Assembly (NCBI GenBank): GCA_963575745.1
Contig: CAUYUJ010015757.1
Span: 146,293-210,292 of the forward strand
Origin: Prorocentrum cordatum
Lineage: Eukaryota > Sar > Dinophyceae > Prorocentrales > Prorocentraceae
Reading direction: 5' to 3'
Length of the DNA stretch: 64,000 nt
Part shown: piece after piece, positions 31,974-42,602 of the stretch
Layout: every line of letters begins with the position of its first letter
How positions within the stretch are numbered: position 1 is the first letter of the stretch
Translations under genes and position numbers: made by a program
The notes under the pieces: model-generated
What the model saw: only the letters and a program-made list of their open reading frames with translations
The model's database searches: none
Told to the model about the DNA's origin: nothing

Positions 31974-32195
31974 GTCCTCGTCATCGCAATCATCAACATC
32001 ACCGTCTACATCATCATTCTCCTCATCGTCATCAACAGCATCAGCATCATCAATAGCATCATGAGCAGCATCATCAGCATCATCATCGCCGTCATGATCA
32101 TCATAATCGTCATCGTCGTCGTCATCGTTATCATCATCAGCATCATCACCATCACCATTACAGCCATCATCACCACCACCACGGTCATCATTAGC
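30805..32195. repeat. ATC/CAT trinucleotide array, ~1.4 kb
   Basis: Perfect CAT runs (30,805-30,905 and 31,375-31,458) alternate with CAG, CGT, CAC and AAT variants. The 500-codon frames (polyAsp/Met/Ala on minus, polyIle/His/Ser on plus) are artefacts of the triplet unit. As in the other arrays, ATC is on the plus strand. Confidence 0.97.
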
Positions 32196-33460
32196 ATAAG
32201 TTTGCCTTCCTCGTCCTCCTCGTCCGACGCCGACGACGACGAGAACGTACCAAGACATCCTAGAACCTCATCCTCTCCATCTCCTGGGACGCAGAAGGAC
32301 ATACTAGTACTACATGTCCTCCTTGGAGGCGCTTGTCCGACCGGATCATATGGTACAAGCAGATTCTAGTATTTCGTCTCCCGAGAGGTCTGCCTAGAAG
32401 GCGCCGCCACGGAGCTCGTACTGCAAGATCTCTCGGAGAGCGCGTCGCCCGTGGGGGGGGGGCGCGACGCACACGCAGTACTAGCGTGTCGGCGTGACGC
32501 CGATCTCTCTGCTGCTCCTCCCCGCCCGCCCCCCCTCGCTCCGGCGGACGGGGGGGGGCGGGGAGGCGAGGCTCCACGAGAGGAGGCGAGGAGGCCCTCT
32601 CGCGCCGTCCGTGCACTCGTGCATCTCCACGGGCGCGCCGACCGTGCCCTCCGCGCTGCCCATGCAGCTGCCGGGGGCAGTGGAGGTCGGTCGTCGCCGC
32701 CGTCGGCGCCGTGCTTCGCCGCCGAAGCCGCTGCCGTCGTCGCTCGCTCGATCGGTCGCTCGCGCGTGCGGTGCGTCTCGGTCGTCGGGCGTCGTCGCTG
32801 GGGGGGGGACGCTGAGGACGGGACGGAGGAGGACGAGAAAGACGGAGGAAAGCGGAGGTGGTGGAGCCACAAGAAGAGCGAACGTGTTCCGTCTTCAGTG
32901 CAAGCAGATCTACCCTCTGGGATAACCCTGGAGGGTTATGAGAACCCCCCCCCAATGGGGGTAAATAATCATTTCTTCGGCGGCCTTATTGAAGGACTGG
33001 GGGTCCCACCAAGAGGGGGTTAGTAATCATTTTTGTTCCGCGGCACCTGCCACGCAACAACGACGACGACAGCTACGACTGCGATTGCGGAGAAGGAGAC
33101 GGAAGAGGAGGAGGAGGGAGGAGGAGGAAGAGGGGTTAGGATCAGTCCTATTCTCCGCCGAGAGAAAAGGGGGGGAACCAAAACTGAAGACCTTTAGCGA
33201 TTATCTACCCTCTACCCTTTTCGTACCCCGTTGGACCTCTAAAAGCATATGTGGGGCCTTCGGGCTGGACCTCTTGAATCCTCTGAGGGCGTTCCCGGAG
33301 ATTTCGGAGACCTATGGAGGATTCTGGAGACCCGAGTGGAAGAAACCGAGGGGGGGACGGCGATGAGAGAAGAGGAAGCGCTCCACCTTTCAGAAACTAC
33401 CAAAACATGTACATAACACCTTGAAATCATTGGGCCAAGCCTGAGCCGAAGCAGCCAGAC
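32196..33460. other. GC-rich unique DNA with a small tandem duplication and GGA patch
   Basis: No recognised gene. Ser/Arg/Pro-rich frames are open on both strands at 32,260-33,020. A GGGGGTAAATAATCATTTCT block near 32,957 recurs as GGGGGTTAGTAATCATTTTT near 33,016, about 60 bases on. GGA/GGAGGA triplets lie at 33,105-33,132. Confidence 0.4.
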
Positions 33461-33629
33461 CCCCAGTCATCTGTAGGATGCGGCCGATGGCCTTCCCTGT
33501 GGGGGTGAAGGGCAATATACCTCAGCCACACCGAGAGCTGGAACGGTAGCAGAGAGCAGAAAGCAACTCTCGAGTCCCAGCAATTCTCGTGCCAACGGCG
33601 CCGGCTCCACGAAGTGAAGTGGAACGAAC

Positions 33630-33690
33630 GAACGAACGAGCGGCGCGATACTCCGACCACATCTTCTCGGATCCCATCTGGGAGGCCTAG
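33630..33690. mobile_element. Half copy of the fold-back element
   Basis: Reads CGCGATACTCCGACCACATC, TTCTCGGATCCCATCTGGG, then AGGCC with a TAGG flank. This corresponds to the right end of the 1.7-kb fold-back element (GCGCGATCCTCCGACCACAT... CCCATCTGGGAGGCC). The left half and core are missing. Bases 33,461-33,629 show nothing else recognisable. Confidence 0.6.
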
Positions 33691-33753
33691 GGTGCACCCA
33701 TGACGGCCAGTTCTGTTCAGCGTCAAAGCTGCACAGTGCAGCGGCATCACACG

Positions 33754-33800
33754 CAAATAAACAAACAAACAAACAAACAAATAAACAACAAACAAACGCG
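33754..33800. repeat. AAAC/AAAT tetranucleotide run
   Basis: AAACAAAC tetramers with AAATAAAC at both ends. Confidence 0.9.
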
Positions 33801-33895
33801 CAGACAAAACACCAGCGCACCCCGAGCGAGGGCAGCGCGGCGCCTGCTCGCGTTGTCGACATCCCGCACGCTGCCCGTGCTCCTGTGGATGGAGC

Positions 33896-34060
33896 TCCCT
33901 CCTCCTCCTCCTCCTCCTCCTCCTCCTCCTCCTCCTGATCCTCCTCCTCCTCCTCCTGCTCCTCCTGCTCCCGCTCCTCCTCCTCCTCCTCCTTCTGCTC
34001 CTTCTGCTCCTTCTGTTCCTTCTGCTCCTTCTGCTCCTTCTGGTCCTCCTCCTCCTCTTA
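33896..34060. repeat. CCT array grading into CTT/CTG triplets
   Basis: CCT triplets to about 33,990, then CTTCTGCTC-type units to 34,035, then CTCCTCCTC before the AT-rich tract. Confidence 0.92.
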
Positions 34061-34985
34061 TTATTCTTCTTTGTCTTATGATTAGTTGTCTTATTATTGT
34101 TATTATTCATATTATGATTCTTAGTAGTCTGACTCTTCTTCTTAATAGTATTAATCTTACGAGTATGTTATTCATAGTCCTCTCCTTCTTAGTAATATTG
34201 GTATTGTTATTCTTAGTCTGCTGATTAGTTTCATTATTCTTAATATTGGCATTCGTATTATTAGCATTCGTATTATTATTGGTCGTACTCTTATTATTAT
34301 TATCATTATTACTAGTACCAGTCATAGTATTATTACTCTTAGTATTATCATTATTAGTCGTATTATTGTTCGTAGTCTTCTTATCATTAGTATTCGCATT
34401 ATTATTCTTATGATTCGTAGTATGTTTCTTCGTCGTACTATTATTAGTAGTAGTCGTCTGCTTCTTCTTATTATTATGATTAGTATCATTCTTCTTATTC
34501 GTATTAGCAATTCGTATTATTCGTCTTAGTAGTATTATTCTTGTTGGTATCATTAGTCCTAGTAGTATTATTACTAGTCGTCTTAGTCGCCTTCGTCTTA
34601 TAATTAGTACTATTCGTCGTATGCGTATTCGTCTTTTCGTCGCGTTATTATTAGTATGATTAGTATGTGTCGTGTTTTGTGTTTAAAATTGTTGTTATTG
34701 TTCTTATTCGTCTTATTGCTATTAGTCGTCTTATTATTAATATTAGTATTCGTCTGCTTCTTCTTATCATTAGTACCATTAGTAGTCTTCTTATTCGTTT
34801 TCTGGAAAGTGGTATGTGCACTCTTCTTAATGTTGTCAGTAGTATTCGTATGACTAATCTTAATATTATTAGTAGTATTGGCACTCGTCTTAGCATTCGG
34901 CTTCTTATTATCATTAGTATTATTATTTGTATTCGTAGTAGTTATTATTAGTATGACGATTATTATTATTAGTGTTATTGTTTTT
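34061..34985. repeat. AT-rich degenerate TTA/TAG/TCG triplet tract
   Basis: About 925 bp of TATTA, TTAGT, TCTTA and TCGTA words. The triplet rhythm is visible but almost no unit is repeated exactly, as in a decayed microsatellite. A second tract of the same character lies at 47,560-48,130; both border CCT arrays. Leu/Ile/Arg-rich frames are translations. Confidence 0.75.
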
Positions 34986-35124
34986 CTTCGTCTTCCTCCT
35001 CCTCCTCCTCATCCTCCTCCTCCTGCTCCTGGTCCTACTGCTCCCGCTCCTCCTCCTCCTTCTCCTGCTCCTCCTCCTCCTCCGCCTCTTTCTCCTTCTG
35101 CCCCTTCTGCTCCGCCTGCTCCTC
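34986..35124. repeat. CCT/CTG array up to the assembly gap
   Basis: CTTCCTCCTCC, GCTCCTGGTCC and TTCTGCTCC units; mirrors the 33.9-34.06 kb tract on the other side of the AT-rich block. Confidence 0.9.
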
Positions 35125-35224
35125 NNNNNNNNNNNNNNNNNNNNNNNNNNNNNNNNNNNNNNNNNNNNNNNNNNNNNNNNNNNNNNNNNNNNNNNNNNNN
35201 NNNNNNNNNNNNNNNNNNNNNNNN
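35125..35224. other. Assembly gap, exactly 100 N
   Basis: A conventional fixed-size gap placed between a CCT tract and an ATC array, so the true distance is unknown. Apparent 700-codon frames that run through the gap have no meaning. Confidence 1.
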
Positions 35225-36250
35225 TCAGCATCATCATCACCATCATCATCATCATCATCCTCATCCTCATCCTCATCATCATCATCATCAGCAGCAACAT
35301 CATCATCATCACCATCATTACCAGCATCATCATCATCATCGGCATCATCGTCATCAGCAGAAGCATCATCATCATCCTCCTCCTCATCATCATCGTCATC
35401 ATCAGCAGCATCATCATCATCGTCATCATCAGCATCAGCATCGTCATCCTCATCATCATCATCAGCATCAGCATCATCATCATCATCATCAGCGTCATCA
35501 GCATCATCATCATCAGCATCAGCATCATCAGTATCACCATCAGCATCATCATCAGTATAGTCAGCATCATCAGCATCCGCATCATCATCATCAGCATCAT
35601 CATCAGCAGCAGCATCAGCATCAGCATCATCATCATCAGCATCATCACCACCACCACCACCATCATTATCATCATCACCATCAGCAGCATCATCATCAGA
35701 AGCAGCAGCAGCAGCATCATCGTCGAAATCATAATCAGCATCAGCATCATCATCATCATCATCACCACCATCATCATCATCATCATCACCAGCAGCATTA
35801 TCGTCATCATCAGCAGCAGCATCATCACCATCATCATCATAATCAGCATCACCACCAGCAGCATCAACATCATCATCAGCATCGGCATCATCACCATCAG
35901 CATCATCATCATAATCAGCATAGTCATCCTAATAATCATCATCATCGTCACCATCATCATCAGCATCATCACCATAGTCATAAGCATCACCATCATCATA
36001 ATCAGCATGAGCATCATCAGAAGTAGAATCATAATCATCAACATCATCATCATCAGCAGAATCACCATCATCATAATCATCAGCAGCGTCATCACCATCA
36101 TCATCATGAGCAGCAGCATCATCATTATCAGCAGCATCATCAGCTTCAACATCATCATCATCAGCATCATCAGCAGCAGCATCAGCATCAGCAGCAGCGT
36201 AAGCATCATCATCAGCAGCATCAGCATCATCATCACAACCACCATCATCG

Positions 36251-36290
<40 letters not shown>

Positions 36291-36844
36291 AATAAACATC
36301 ATCATCAGCAGCATCACCGGCATCATCGTCAGCATCATCATCATCATCGTCATCATCAGCATCAGCATCAGCATCAGCAGCATCATCTTCATCGTCAGCA
36401 TCATCATCTTCATCATCATCAGCATCATAGTCATCAGCATCATCATTATCAGCAGCATCATCATCGTCATCATCATGATCATCATCAGCATCATCATCGT
36501 CATTACCATCAGCAGCATCATCATCATAATATGTATCATCTGCACCGTCGTCAGCATCAGCATCAGCATCAGCATCATCAGCAGCATCTGCATCATCATT
36601 ATTATCATCACCATCATCATCATAACAATCAGCATAATCATCATAACCAGCAGCAACATTATCAAAACGTCATCAGCATCATCATCAGCATCATCAGCCT
36701 CATCAGAATCATCAGCATCATCATCAGCATCAGCATCAGCATCAGCACTATCACCATCACCAGCATCAGCATCATCATCAGCATCATCATCCTCATCCTC
36801 ATCATCCTCATCCACATCCTTCTCCTCCTCATCATCATTATCAA

Positions 36845-36892
<48 letters not shown>

Positions 36893-37030
36893 TATCATCA
36901 TCATCATCAGCATCATCATCTGTATCACCATCAGCAGCATCACCATCAGCAGCAGCAGCAGCAGCAGCATCCCCACCCTTCGCCTCCTCCTTCTCCTCCT
37001 CCTCCTCAACCTCCTCCTCCTCCTCAAGCA
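35225..37030. repeat. ATC/CAT trinucleotide array, ~1.8 kb
   Basis: CAT/CAG/CAC/CGT triplets with islands of CCT (35,385 and 36,815-36,830), ending in GCAGCAGCAG and CCT units at 36,950-37,030. It is the longest array after the terminal one. Translations are polyHis, polySer/Ile and polyMet/Asp. Confidence 0.97.
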
Positions 37031-37084
37031 CGTGTTTTCCGCCGCCGCCGCCGCCGAGGCCCCGAAGGACGAAAACCCTGCCAT

Positions 37085-37235
37085 CTTCGTGGCCGTCCAA
37101 GAAGGGGGGTGCCCCAGAGACGGGTGCTCACGGACGTGCGCGGACGAGGGGGGGACGAGGGGACGTGATGGAAGAAGAGGAGGGGCCATGAAGTCAGGGA
37201 AGGTATCATGGCCCTGGACATGATATCACCCCGCT
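37085..37235. repeat. Dispersed repeat with CATGATATC hairpin, copy 1
   Basis: Blocks in order: GTCCAAGAAGGGGGG, GACGTGCGCGGACGAGGGG, GAAGAAGAGGAGGGGCCATG, GTATCATGGCCC and ACATGATATCACCCC. The same order recurs at 43,083-43,275 and 46,190-46,610. ATCATGGCC...CATGATAT forms a short inverted repeat. No coding capacity; class unknown. Confidence 0.65.
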
Positions 37236-37857
37236 CGTGAAGGGGGGAAATCGACCTGGAATTGGCAATACACCGCCACTAGAGCGGCGACAGGTCCTAG
37301 GCGGGGTTGGGCTATCGAGCCCGTACCCCGATGAACGGGCGACTGGGGGTAGATGCGTTTCCCCCTGAGCGTATCCCCACCTAACGTTGCCCCTGATTCC
37401 GTATCAAGGACACGCTGCCTTGGGGAATCCATCAGCGTGTTACTGTTGAAGAAACACCGACCAGATCTTCGGACAAAAGTAAGGGAATAGCACGCTGACG
37501 GGCTCCCAACGGAGGCGTGCCATTGGTACTCCTTGCCTCCCGAGCCTCTCCCTGGCATCCGAGCTGCGCTTAACATATCCGCCCCAAGGGCCGCTCTTGC
37601 ACAGGGACAGACTTTCTGAGCCAGCGCCCAAAACACGCCGTCAACGAAGTCGTCGTTGTCGTCGTCGCCGCCGCCGCCGCCGCCACAGCAGCCGCCGCCG
37701 CCGTCGTGACCGTGCCTCCGGAAGGGGACAGCGCGTTTCGGAGGCTGATGGGGGGGGAAAGTGTGGCGCAGCTTGCGACAAAAGGGCTGGCTGGCCTTTG
37801 TGTTCTTGTCTGCCTGCCAACAAGGGGGCACTGTTCAGAGAGCCCGCCGGAGGTTTC
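37236..37857 (-). other. Unique segment with an open minus-strand frame, unrecognised
   Basis: A 201-codon minus-strand frame (37,831-37,226) is Gly/Asp-rich where it crosses the CGCCGC tract at 37,640-37,710, then continues through unique DNA (GGKEYQWHASVGSPSACYSL, VAALVAVYCQFQVDFPPS). No family resemblance. It overlaps the end of the dispersed repeat, which weakens the case for a gene. Confidence 0.2.
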
Positions 37858-38445
37858 TTCTCCTCCTCCTCCTCCTCCTCCTCCTCCTCCTCCTCCTCCT
37901 CCTCCTCTTCCTCATGTTCCTCCTCCACCTCCTCCTCGTCCTCCTCCACCTCCTCGTCCTCCTCACCCCTCCTCCTCATCCTCGTCTTCTCCTCCTCCTC
38001 CTCTCCCTTCTTCCTCCTTCCTCCTCCACCTCTGTCATCATTGTCCATCCTTCCTCCTCATCTGCATACTTCCTCCTTTCTCCTCCTCCTCCTCCTGCTC
38101 TTGACCCTCCTTCTCCTCCCTATGTTACTGTTCCTCTTCCCTCCCTCACTCCTCCTCTTCATCATCACCATCATCATCCTCGTCCTCGTCCTCGTCCTCA
38201 TCCTCCTCTTCATCCTCCACCCATCCCCATCCTCATCTCTGCTCACCCTCTCCCTCCTTCCTCCTTCTCCTCCTCCTAATCCTAAACCACCTCCTCATCC
38301 TCCATCCTCCATCCTCCCTCCTCCTCCTCCTGCTGCCCCTCCTCCTCCTCCTCCTCCTCCTCATCCTCCTCGTCCTCCTCCCTTTCCTCCCCCGCCCTTC
38401 CCTCCTCCTACTCCTCGTCCTCCCCGACTCCCCGCCTCCTCATGT
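37858..38445. repeat. CCT-rich pyrimidine tract, ~590 bp
   Basis: A pure CCT run at 37,860-37,908, then degenerate CTCCT, CATCCT and CGTCCT units to 38,440. Nearly all pyrimidine on the plus strand. Confidence 0.93.
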
Positions 38446-39049
38446 CCCTGCACGTACGATTTTCAGTGAAAATGGGAAGGGACCGAGGAGGATGTAATAA
38501 CTTGTCGGCGGCTTCCTGATGTTCTCGGCGTCGAAACACACTGTTGCCAAAAGCGACAAGAGGATTCTCAAAGTGTAGGCATGGCATCGCCCATTTGAAG
38601 CTGGCCCCGAGACGGGGAAAGCAGCACCCCGTGAAGAAGTTCGAAAAAATACCCTGGCTAAGAGCTGTCGACGTGTGGCCATGAATTTGGAGGGATACGC
38701 GCAGATCAAATGTCCTGGAGCTCCTGCTGGCTCGGAGCGCTGGGCCACCAACAGTGCCACAGCAGCCCCAGAACTTCAGAGAAAATCGAAACCTCTCTGA
38801 CACAAACATGCATGCCCACCGCTTGTACGCTTCTGACCATCTGTGGACGCAAAGTTCAGGTCCGCCCACCCCCGCTTGCCGCGGGACAAAGAGGGCGAGA
38901 CGCTTGTCTTCACCCCCAACCACTGTGTCCCCAAATAAACCCACAATATACACACAAACACATACCTGTGGCGTCGCGGCCCCGCGCGCAGCGACGAGGC
39001 ATAGAAAGCCAAGCCGTGAGAGAGACAGAAAACGCGCGCGGTTGGCCAT
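38408..39049 (-). CDS. Hypothetical ORF, unrecognised, weak
   Basis: A minus-strand frame of 213 codons starts at an ATG at 39,049 in non-repetitive DNA. The first 25 residues (MANRARFLSLSRLGFLCLVA) resemble a signal or anchor sequence. The rest (CMFVSERFRFSLKFWGCCGT, FSNFFTGCCFPRLGASFKWA) is aromatic and Cys-rich without a motif I know. The final dozen codons run into the CCT tract. No promoter, intron or spliced-leader signal is visible, and a 166-codon frame is open on the other strand over the same DNA. It may be chance. Confidence 0.2.
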   Translation of the reverse strand: MANRARFLSLSRLGFLCLVAARGAATPQVCVCVYIVGLFGDTVVGGEDKRLALFVPRQAGVGGPELCVHRWSEAYKRWACMFVSERFRFSLKFWGCCGTVGGPALRASRSSRTFDLRVSLQIHGHTSTALSQGIFSNFFTGCCFPRLGASFKWAMPCLHFENPLVAFGNSVFRRREHQEAADKLLHPPRSLPIFTENRTCRDMRRRGVGEDEE

Positions 39050-39269
39050 TCAGACACACAAAATGCGCCCAGGGGGGGGGCGGATCCCTACGGACTCGCC
39101 AACTCAGCTTCTGGGCCCGTCGCTCCAAATCCATCATGTCGCCCTCAAAGACGTGAGGTCCCAGCACGAGGACTGGACACCAAAATCATTAGAACATCTG
39201 TGTTTCAATGGCGTGTGCTTCCTCGATGTGTTGCTGGCGTGCGCCTCAAACTGACCTGAATTTAATCAT

Positions 39270-39396
39270 GTGGCCCAAGACCGCCCCAGAACGGGACCCC
39301 AACTGAACGGCCTCGAGACTCCCGAAGGGGCACTAGAACGGCCCCAAGAGGCACCAAGAGCCTCAAGGGAGCCCCCGAGGCCCCCAAATGGTAGCC
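39270..39396. repeat. CCCCAAGAGGC-type words
   Basis: ACGGCCCCAAGAGGCACCAA and GGGAGCCCCCGAGG words directly before the second minisatellite. Confidence 0.6.
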
Positions 39397-40395
39397 TGGC
39401 CAAATGCCCAACCACGTGCAGTTGTGAATACCGCAGTTGTAGGTATCGTCTTCGGCGGGGCCCCCGCATAGGGCCACGAAACGCTGCACTGGGCACGGCA
39501 GACGCATGCGGACTGCGCCGCTGGGACCCTCGGTGGAATCCCGATGAGGCCACGGAACGCTGTACTGGGTTGGGGAGACGCATGCGGGCTGCGACACTGG
39601 GACCCCCGGTGAAGCCCCCTATGGGGCCCCGAAACGTTATACTGGGGTGGGGGTACGCACGCGGGCTGCGCCACTGGGACCTTCTGTGGAGCTCCCTATG
39701 GGGCCACGAAACGCCGTACTGGGTGGGGGGGACGCCTGCGGCTGCGACACTGACACATTCGGTGAAGCTCCCTATGGGGCCACGAAACGCTTTACTGAGT
39801 GGGGGAGACGCACGCGGGCTGCGCAACTGGGACCTTGGGCTGCGCCACTGGGACCTTCGGTGGAGCTCGCTATGAGGCCACGAAGCGCTATACTGGGTGG
39901 GGGGGACGCATGCGGGCTGCGCCACTGGGACCTTTGGTGGGGCTCCCTATGGGGCCACGAAACACTGTACTCGGTGTGGGAGAAGCATGCGGGCTGCGCA
40001 ACTGGGACCTTCGGTGGAGCTCCCTATGGGGCCACGAAACGCTGTACTGGGTGTGGGAAACGCATGCGGGCTGCGCCACTGGGACCTCCAGTGAAGCTCC
40101 CTACGGGGCCTCGAAACGCTGTACTCGGTTGGGGAGACGCATGTGGGCTGCGACACTGGGACCTTCGGTGGAGCTCCATATGGGGCCACGAAACGCCGTA
40201 CTGGGTGGGGGAGACGCATGCGGGCTGCGCCATTGGGACCTTCGGTGAAGCCCCCATATGGGGCCACGAAACGCTGTAATGGGTGTGGGAGACGCATGCG
40301 GGCTGCGCCTCTGGGACCTTCAGTGGAGCGCCCTATGGGGCCACGAAACGCTGCAGTGGGTGGGGGAGGCGTATGCGGGCTGCGACACTCCCCCT
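39397..40395. repeat. GGCCACGAAAC minisatellite, locus B (unit ~77 bp)
   Basis: About 12 units, each with GGGCTGCGCCACTGGGACC, TTCGGTGGAGCTCCCTATGG and GGCCACGAAACGCTGTACT. The block repeats at 39,473, 39,549, 39,626, 39,703, 39,779, 39,877 (a 21-base internal duplication before it), 39,952, 40,031, 40,108, 40,185, 40,263 and 40,340. The leader at 39,397-39,470 (CAGTTGTGAATACCGCAG) matches that of locus A at 3,690-3,760. The frames through it are satellite translations. Confidence 0.92.
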
Positions 40396-41000
40396 CGGGG
40401 GCTTGGGCGGCCAAGAAAAGCCGCAAGACTCGGCAAAACTGCCCCAAAATGCCCCCAAGACGGTCCTCGAGGGCCCCGAATCTCCGAAGTACCGGTCCAA
40501 GTCGCCAAAGTAGCCTCCACACGGCTCGAAAGGTGTCCAAAACACCCCGAGAAGCCTCCAAGAGGACTTCGGGCAAAAAAATCATCGATTTCCCGTAGGT
40601 GTTTGAAAGATTTCGGCATTCTCGCCGTGTCAGCTTCCCGACGCTCCAAGACAGGCCAAGAAGCTCCCAAGACCGCCCCAAGATGGCCTCCAAGAGAGCC
40701 CCAAAACGACCCAAGAGGGCCCCAAGACCGACCAAGAGGCCTCCAAGACAGCCGAAGAGGCCCCCAAGACGGCTCCAAGGAGGAGTCCAGACGGGGGACC
40801 CGAATGGACATTTCGAGCCCTCGGCCTGAGAAGCTCTCAGGAGGCCCCCTGAGGTCCCTAAGAAGCCTCCAAAGCAGCCCCAAGAAGCCCCCAAGAGACC
40901 CCCAGAGACTCCAAGAGGCCCGCATGAGGCTTCCAAGCGGCCCCCAAGAGCTTCCCTAGAGGCCCCCAAACTACCCCCAAGAGGCCCCCGAGAGCGCTCG
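40396..41000. repeat. CCCCAAGAGGC-type degenerate short tandem tract
   Basis: Irregular CAAGA-spaced words (GGCCCCCAAGAC, CTCCAAGAGAGCCCC) across 600 bp. Plus-strand frames are Pro/Arg/Lys-rich. A 201-codon minus-strand frame (40,925-40,320) is Gly/Leu/Ser/Trp-rich and is a translation of the tract. Confidence 0.65.
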
Positions 41001-41024
41001 TCGTTGTCGTCGTCGTCGCCATTC

Positions 41025-41205
41025 AGGGTCGGCGGCACCGGCCGTAAGGCCTTCGCAATAAATACACACAAATCCCAGGATTCCACATATTTTCCCCTAT
41101 CTTCTGGGCTTTTGTCTTCCCCCCACCTCCCGTATTTTCCAATATGCTCCTGGGGATCGACGATGAACTGTGTCAGTGTTTTTTTCCCCCTCCTGAGGTA
41201 AGGAC
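41025..41205 (+). repeat. Dispersed repeat Q, copy 1
   Basis: Order of blocks: GGTCGGCGGCACCGGCCG, AAGGCCTTC, AATAAATACACACAAAT, GGATTCCACATATTTTCC, TTTTGTCTTCCCCCC, GGGGATCGACGATGAACTGT, GTGTCAGTGT and CCCTCCTGAGG. Four further full or partial copies follow between 41.5 and 59.3 kb, all in the same orientation. No inverted ends and no coding frame. Class unknown; perhaps a SINE-like or MITE-like element. Confidence 0.7.
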
Positions 41206-41232
41206 GCAAGACCCACGGAGGTTCCTTTTACC

Positions 41233-41444
41233 ATTTAGGGTTATGTCGGGCGTGTCCCCCTACAGGGGGATTCTCGACGAAAAATGAAGAATACCTCCAA
41301 CATAATCAAAAAATAGTCCAAAAATGGTCGGGGGACTATTTTTTCATTATTTGTTTTGACCTTCCTGGGGCATTTTTGGGAGTATGTTTTATTTGTCGTC
41401 GAAAATCCCCCTGTAAGGGGGACACGCCCGACATAGATTTAGAG
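41233..41444. mobile_element. hAT-like MITE copy D, best preserved ends
   Basis: Element 41,241-41,436 (196 bp). Its inverted ends TATGTCGGGCGTGTCCCC and following TACAGGGGGATT match the other end almost perfectly over about 40 bases, through CGACGA. The interior is A/T-rich with TAGTCC...GGACTA inverted words. Flanking 8-bp repeat: ATTTAGGG (41,233-41,240) and ATTTAGAG (41,437-41,444), one mismatch. Confidence 0.85.
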
Positions 41445-41512
41445 CTCCTTGGACGTCAACGCTGGCTCAGGAGGGGCCGAGAAAAAGCGGAGACGGGAGG
41501 GCGACCTGGAAG

Positions 41513-41662
41513 GGGCCCCAGGGCACACAAATAAGTGCACCCAAAGAGAAGGATCCCCCATATGTTCCCATGCTTCCTGGGCTTCTGTCTTCCTCCTCCT
41601 CCTCCTCCTCCTGCTCCTCCTCCTCCTCCTCCTCCTTCTCCTCATCCTCCGCTTCCTCCCCC
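41513..41662 (+). repeat. Dispersed repeat Q, copy 2, ending in a CCT array
   Basis: GGGGCCCCAGGGCACACAAA, TAAGTGCACCCAAAG, GGATCCCCCATATG and GGGCTTCTGTCTTCC match the other Q copies. At TCTTCC the element passes directly into CCT triplets (41,593-41,660), which replace its 3' half. Confidence 0.7.
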
Positions 41663-41683
41663 CACTCCTAGCCCTTTCGATCA

Positions 41684-41865
41684 GGGTCGGCGGCACCGGC
41701 CGTCAGGCCTCTCCAATAAATGCACCCAAAGAAAAGGATTCCCCATATTTTCCCATGTTTCCTGGGTTTCTGTTTTCCCCCCCCACTTCCCATATTTTCC
41801 CATATGTTCTGGGAATCGGCGAACAAGTGTGTCTGTGTGCTTCTTCCCCTCCCGAAACCTGGATG
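41684..41865 (+). repeat. Dispersed repeat Q, copy 3
   Basis: Starts GGTCGGCGGCACCGGCCG, then AATAAATGCACCCAAAG, GGATTCCCCATATTTTCC, GTTTTCCCCCCCCACTTCCC, GGGAATCGGCGAACAAGTGT and CCCTCCCGAAACC. Confidence 0.75.
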
Positions 41866-42602
41866 AAGCAGCCCATCCTTACCATGGGTTTTGACTCGAG
41901 AAGCTCTGGTGACAACCAGCTGAGAGGGATGCTTGCTCCTTCAGTTCCTCCAAATGAACTACATCAGAGCCGCAGCCCAGGCAACAGACTTCAGAAAAAA
42001 ACACCCAAGCCGGAGACGCTTCCCATCAAACTCCCGATTCATCGGACACGCGCCGAGCGCAGTCACTGCAGCTCCTCCTCGAACCTGGCGACAACCGTGG
42101 ACTTGAAGGCCGCGCCTGCTCTGTTTCGCACGCTTGGCTTCGGCGTCCTTCCCAACCTGTGGCGAGCGAACATCTCCTCTCACGGGGGCGACGAGGAGAA
42201 TGAGGAAGAGGAGGTTCGGCAGCAGAAGGAGAGCAGGGGTCTGCGACTCCTGTTCCCGGCCGACGCCTGCAAGAAGAACCGCGTGCTCGTCGCTGCATCG
42301 CCGGCCTCGCTGCAGCTCGACAGGTACAGCTTGGAGGTGTTGCTGGGGTGATCCACGCCTGGGACGAGCGGCAGCACGGAGGAGGAGGAGGAGCAGGAGG
42401 AGGAGGAGGAGGAGGAGGAGGAGGAGCAGCAGCAGCGAGGCACCGGCAGCAGCGGCGGCGGGAGGATGCCGAGGAGAAGCGCCAGCGCCGCGGGCCCCTG
42501 CCTCGGCGGCGTGGACGGCCCCTGCCTGTTTCTGACACTGCGCGGACCACTCGGTCCACCCTGCGCGATCCTCCTTCGGCTGCCCGCAGGCACGGTCAGG
42601 TC
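41866..42602 (+). other. Unique segment with a protein-like plus-strand frame, unrecognised
   Basis: A plus-strand frame ending at 42,351 contains AAPALFRTLGFGVLPNLWRA and DACKKNRVLVAASPASLQLD in its last 100 codons. It looks more protein-like than neighbouring frames, but the same frame upstream runs through repeat Q and a CCT array. GGA/GCA triplets follow at 42,378-42,440. No family recognised. Confidence 0.2.

Noticed and set aside
34923-37100. 725-codon frame crossing the assembly gap
   Set aside because: It reads through 100 N and an ATC array; meaningless.
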